This document shows, one piece after another, positions 6,812 through 8,716 of a stretch of DNA of 8,716 nt. The translations under genes were made by a program, and so were the position numbers. Origin of the DNA: Micromonosporaceae bacterium (GTDB lineage: Bacteria; Actinomycetota; Actinomycetes; Mycobacteriales; Micromonosporaceae); contig JADGHA010000157.1 of the NCBI GenBank assembly GCA_019689695.1, positions 1 to 8,716 on the forward strand, in the 5' to 3' direction. Positions within the stretch are counted from its first letter, which is position 1; every line of letters begins with the position of its first letter. A model generated the notes under the pieces. It worked only from the letters and a program-made list of their open reading frames with translations, was not told the origin of the DNA and searched no databases.

Positions 6812-7400
6812 CGCGTCGCCCCGGGGGATGTCCGGGCGGGTGACATCGGCGAAAATCGTCATCGCCGGTGGGTTCGGCGTCGGCAAGACGACGCTGGTCG
6901 GCTCGGTCTCGGAGATCACTCCGCTGACCACCGAGGCCATCATGACCTCGGCGGGCGTGGGCGTGGACGACACACGGCAGGTGCCCGGCAAGACGACCAC
7001 CACGGTCGCCATGGACTTCGGTCGCATCACCATCGACCGGGACCTGATCCTGTACCTGTTCGGCACCCCCGGGCAGACCCGGTTCTGGTTCATGTGGGAC
7101 GAACTGGTGCGCGGCGCGATCGGCGCAGTGGTGCTGGTGGACACCCGCCGGCTGGCCGACTGCTTCGCGGCCATCGACTTCTTCGAGCACCGCCGGTTGC
7201 CCTACCTGGTCGCGATCAACTGCTTCGACGGAATGCAGTACCACGACCCGGAGGATGTCCGGGACGCGCTGGCCGTGGGCCGGGACGTTCCGGTCATCTC
7301 CTGCGACGCGCGTAACCGCGAGTCGACCAAGCAGGTGCTGATCTCGCTGGTGGAGTACGTCCTCACGATGCGTCGCCACCGGGCAGCCGCACACGCCTGA
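6792..7400 (+). CDS. cvnD: Conservon MglA/Ras-like small GTPase CvnD
   Basis: This 202-residue GTP-binding protein of the conservon is the presumed output switch of the system. G1/Walker A is GGFGVGKTT (26-34). The switch I region is rich in Thr (GKTTTTVAMDFG, 66-77). G3 reads FGTPGQ (90-95), so the Asp of canonical DxxG is Gly91. G4 is N143-C-F-D146 in place of NKxD, and G5 is SCDAR (170-174). These departures match what I know of the CvnD family and are not signs of decay. The chosen GTG lies in a 20-bp overlap with cvnC and follows GGAGAGGG (6778-6785) at good spacing. A later ATG at 6828 would remove 12 residues before the first strand and is possible. Hydrolysis is expected to be helped by CvnB. 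A strong hairpin starts 17 bp after the stop, so the operon ends here, and the P450 gene that accompanies some conservons is missing. Confidence 0.94.
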   Translation: MDFAGSDASPRGMSGRVTSAKIVIAGGFGVGKTTLVGSVSEITPLTTEAIMTSAGVGVDDTRQVPGKTTTTVAMDFGRITIDRDLILYLFGTPGQTRFWFMWDELVRGAIGAVVLVDTRRLADCFAAIDFFEHRRLPYLVAINCFDGMQYHDPEDVRDALAVGRDVPVISCDARNRESTKQVLISLVEYVLTMRRHRAAAHA

Positions 7401-7417
7401 GACGCCAGCGCTCCGCG

Positions 7418-7441
7418 GGCGCGGGCGTGACCGTCCGCGCC
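7418..7441 (+). terminator. Hairpin terminator of the cvn operon
   Basis: GGCGCGGGCG (7418-7427) pairs with CGTCCGCGCC (7432-7441) to give a 10-bp stem with one G-U pair and a UGAC tetraloop, beginning 17 bases after the cvnD stop. There is no T-tract, which is common for actinomycete terminators. Position and strength make termination or 3'-end stabilisation likely. Confidence 0.65.
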
Positions 7442-7583
7442 ATCCCGACCAAGCTGCGGGTTGCGAGATCACCGGCTTTTCCGGCCAGCTCTCTCCAAGC
7501 CGTGCCTCGGCCAGCTCGCTGCAGGACATGACTCAGCCGAACCGCTCCCAGGTGATCGCGGCCGCGTACCGGTCACCGTATGA
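7442..7583. other. Convergent intergenic spacer, no gene seen
   Basis: This is the middle of the 243-bp gap (7401-7643) between cvnD and the convergent kinase gene. I see no convincing start/SD pair, RNA gene or repeat in it; short open frames crossing it have no recognisable protein features. Confidence 0.5.
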
Positions 7584-7600
7584 GCCGGTGATGCACCGGC
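7584..7600 (-). terminator. Possible terminator hairpin for the minus-strand kinase gene
   Basis: GCCGGTG and CACCGGC form a perfect 7-bp inverted repeat around ATG. It lies 43 bp beyond the stop of the minus-strand gene. A second stem, TCGGCG (7618-7623) with CGCCGA (7635-7640), lies even closer to that stop. Neither is followed by a T-run on the minus strand. Either could serve as a terminator for the leftward transcript. Confidence 0.4.
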
Positions 7601-7643
7601 CAGTGCCGTGCGTCGCATCGGCGGGTGCGCTCAGCGCCGACGG

Positions 7644-8716
7644 TCAGCGCGCGTGACTCCTGCGGTAGGTGTAGTCCTCGTCCTCGCGGCTGCCGGTGTC
7701 GCGGCTGAAATCCCAGCCGCGGGCCGACTCACGGCCGGGCCGGCCGCCCACGGCGTACCCGTTGATCTCCTGCCCGCGCCGCCAGCCCTGGAAGTAGCCG
7801 CTGGTGTGCGCCGCGATGCTGGCCGCGTCCCGGACGATCCGTAGTGGACGGTCGGGGGTGCTCAGCGGTGAGCCGGGCACCAGGTTGGCCTGAGGTACCC
7901 GCTTGGGCAGGCCGGCGGAGGTCGCCGCGCCGACCGTCGGCCGGGACGCCTGCTCGGCCGCCTTCCACCCGAAGTCCGCGATGGAATCCCAGTCGGGCGG
8001 CCCCTCCTCGCCGCGGCCGACAAACCACGCCGACTTCGCCTGGGCGAAGATGAGCAGGTCGCCATCGCCGTCGTCGTCAGTGGAACCGAGCGGGCCCGCT
8101 CGGTCGGATCCGTCCCGTCGGCTCTTTGTCGCTTCCGACCAATCGCTGTCGTCGCTGTCCGACCCGTTCCGCCCGACCAGGCGCAACGGCGGCGTGTCGA
8201 GCCCGCGCTCGGGGGCGGGCAGGTCCAGGCTCACGCTCGCCGGCCGGGACTCGCCGTCGCGGTCCGCGGGCCGGTCCTCGCGCAGCGCACGGTCGGCGAG
8301 CGGTGGCGGCTCCACCAGCCGCAGTGCCGGCGGCTCCGGCGGGAGGTCGTCGGCCTGCCACGGCGGTGTCACCCGGCCACCGGCCAGCGCGCTGATCCGC
8401 TCCGCCGTGCCGGTCGGAGTGTCCAGTTCGGACGGATAGCCGGCGGGACCGATACCAGGCAGCGCCGCCGCGTCCTTACTGAGATCGTCACTTGTGGACG
8501 TGAGCGGCCAGTTGGCCCGGGCCCCCGGGGCGGGCCGGTCGGGGCGCGGCGTGGGGACCGGGACGGTGTAGTCGGTGGCGCTGTAGCGGGCGGCCGGTGC
8601 CCCGTCGTCGATCCAGCGGTCGGCATCCCCGTTCTGTGCGGCCCGTCGGCCGGACCGCGCCCCGCCGCGCTCCATCGCCGCGGTCACGCTCTCCCGGGTG
8701 GCGCCGGCGTTCTGCG
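7644..8716 (-). CDS. C-terminal part of a second CvnA-like sensor histidine kinase (5' end outside window)
   Basis: The reading frame is open to the window edge; nine further codons (QNAGATRES) lie beyond the most upstream GTG at 8685-8687, which has GGGAG only three bases away and so a poor start. The visible part (357 codons) is Pro/Ala/Asp-rich and probably disordered, with no kinase or membrane segment. Near its end it repeats the modules of the CvnA tail: LLIFAQAKSAWF (SAWF at 8022-8033), W-x7-W in WDSIADFGW, AGLPKRVPQANLVPG, and a terminal Y-x2-GW-x-RG segment, followed by a charged 40-residue extension. I therefore infer the C-terminus of a second NIT-type/CvnA-like histidine kinase. 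It is convergent with cvnD, and no cvnB-C-D set follows it in its own orientation. An alternative is a stand-alone disordered protein carrying only the tail modules. Confidence 0.75.
   Translation of the reverse strand, partial: QNAGATRESVTAAMERGGARSGRRAAQNGDADRWIDDGAPAARYSATDYTVPVPTPRPDRPAPGARANWPLTSTSDDLSKDAAALPGIGPAGYPSELDTPTGTAERISALAGGRVTPPWQADDLPPEPPALRLVEPPPLADRALREDRPADRDGESRPASVSLDLPAPERGLDTPPLRLVGRNGSDSDDSDWSEATKSRRDGSDRAGPLGSTDDDGDGDLLIFAQAKSAWFVGRGEEGPPDWDSIADFGWKAAEQASRPTVGAATSAGLPKRVPQANLVPGSPLSTPDRPLRIVRDAASIAAHTSGYFQGWRRGQEINGYAVGGRPGRESARGWDFSRDTGSREDEDYTYRRSHAR

Noticed and set aside
4619..7174. Long minus-strand open frame of 851 codons opposite the cvnA tail, cvnB, cvnC and part of cvnD
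   Set aside because: It runs across four well-supported plus-strand genes and shows no domain. The lack of stops reflects GC bias.
8685..8687. GTG as the true start of the minus-strand gene
   Set aside because: The frame stays open to the window edge, the nearby GGGAG is too close (three bases), and the tail signature implies a kinase domain further upstream.

Overview
The window is high-GC DNA with GTG starts, tightly packed genes and strong third-position GC bias. It looks like the chromosome of an actinomycete. The protein families, and the dialect of the kinase tails, suggest the Micromonosporaceae (Micromonospora and relatives); that placement is inference. There are seven protein genes, no RNA gene, no mobile element and no CRISPR array.

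Left part (1-1992): two divergent housekeeping-type genes. On the minus strand is an RlmA(II)/TlrB-like 23S rRNA guanine-N1 methyltransferase (21-872). On the plus strand is an adenosine deaminase (907-1992). Only 34 bp separate their start codons.

Gap 1993-2327: a 335-bp spacer without a gene. It carries an AT-rich block with an interrupted palindrome (2127-2151), a leader hairpin (2259-2276) and the ribosome binding site of the next gene. This is the likely control region of the operon that follows.

Centre (2328-7400): a four-gene 'conservon' (cvnA-cvnB-cvnC-cvnD), all on the plus strand and mostly translationally coupled. CvnA is a 1216-residue membrane sensor kinase with a nitrate/nitrite-sensing-like extracellular domain and a long disordered tail. 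CvnB is a roadblock/LC7 protein, CvnC a DUF742 protein, and CvnD an MglA/Ras-like small GTPase. In Streptomyces such sets form a membrane-associated complex likened to eukaryotic G-protein-coupled receptor systems. The presumed logic is that CvnA senses a signal and, with CvnB and CvnC, sets the nucleotide state of CvnD. The cytochrome P450 that follows some conservons is absent.

Right part (7401-8716): a 243-bp convergent intergenic region with a strong hairpin just after cvnD. It is followed by the 3' portion of a minus-strand gene that runs off the window. Its visible part is a disordered tail ending in the same conserved modules as the CvnA tail (SAWF; W-x7-W; AGLPKRVP-x-A-x-LVPG; a final RG helix). 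It is therefore most likely the C-terminus of a second CvnA-like sensor kinase. It has no co-oriented B-C-D genes directly downstream, which raises the possibility that it shares partners with the adjacent conservon. This shared tail and convergent arrangement is the most interesting signal in the window.
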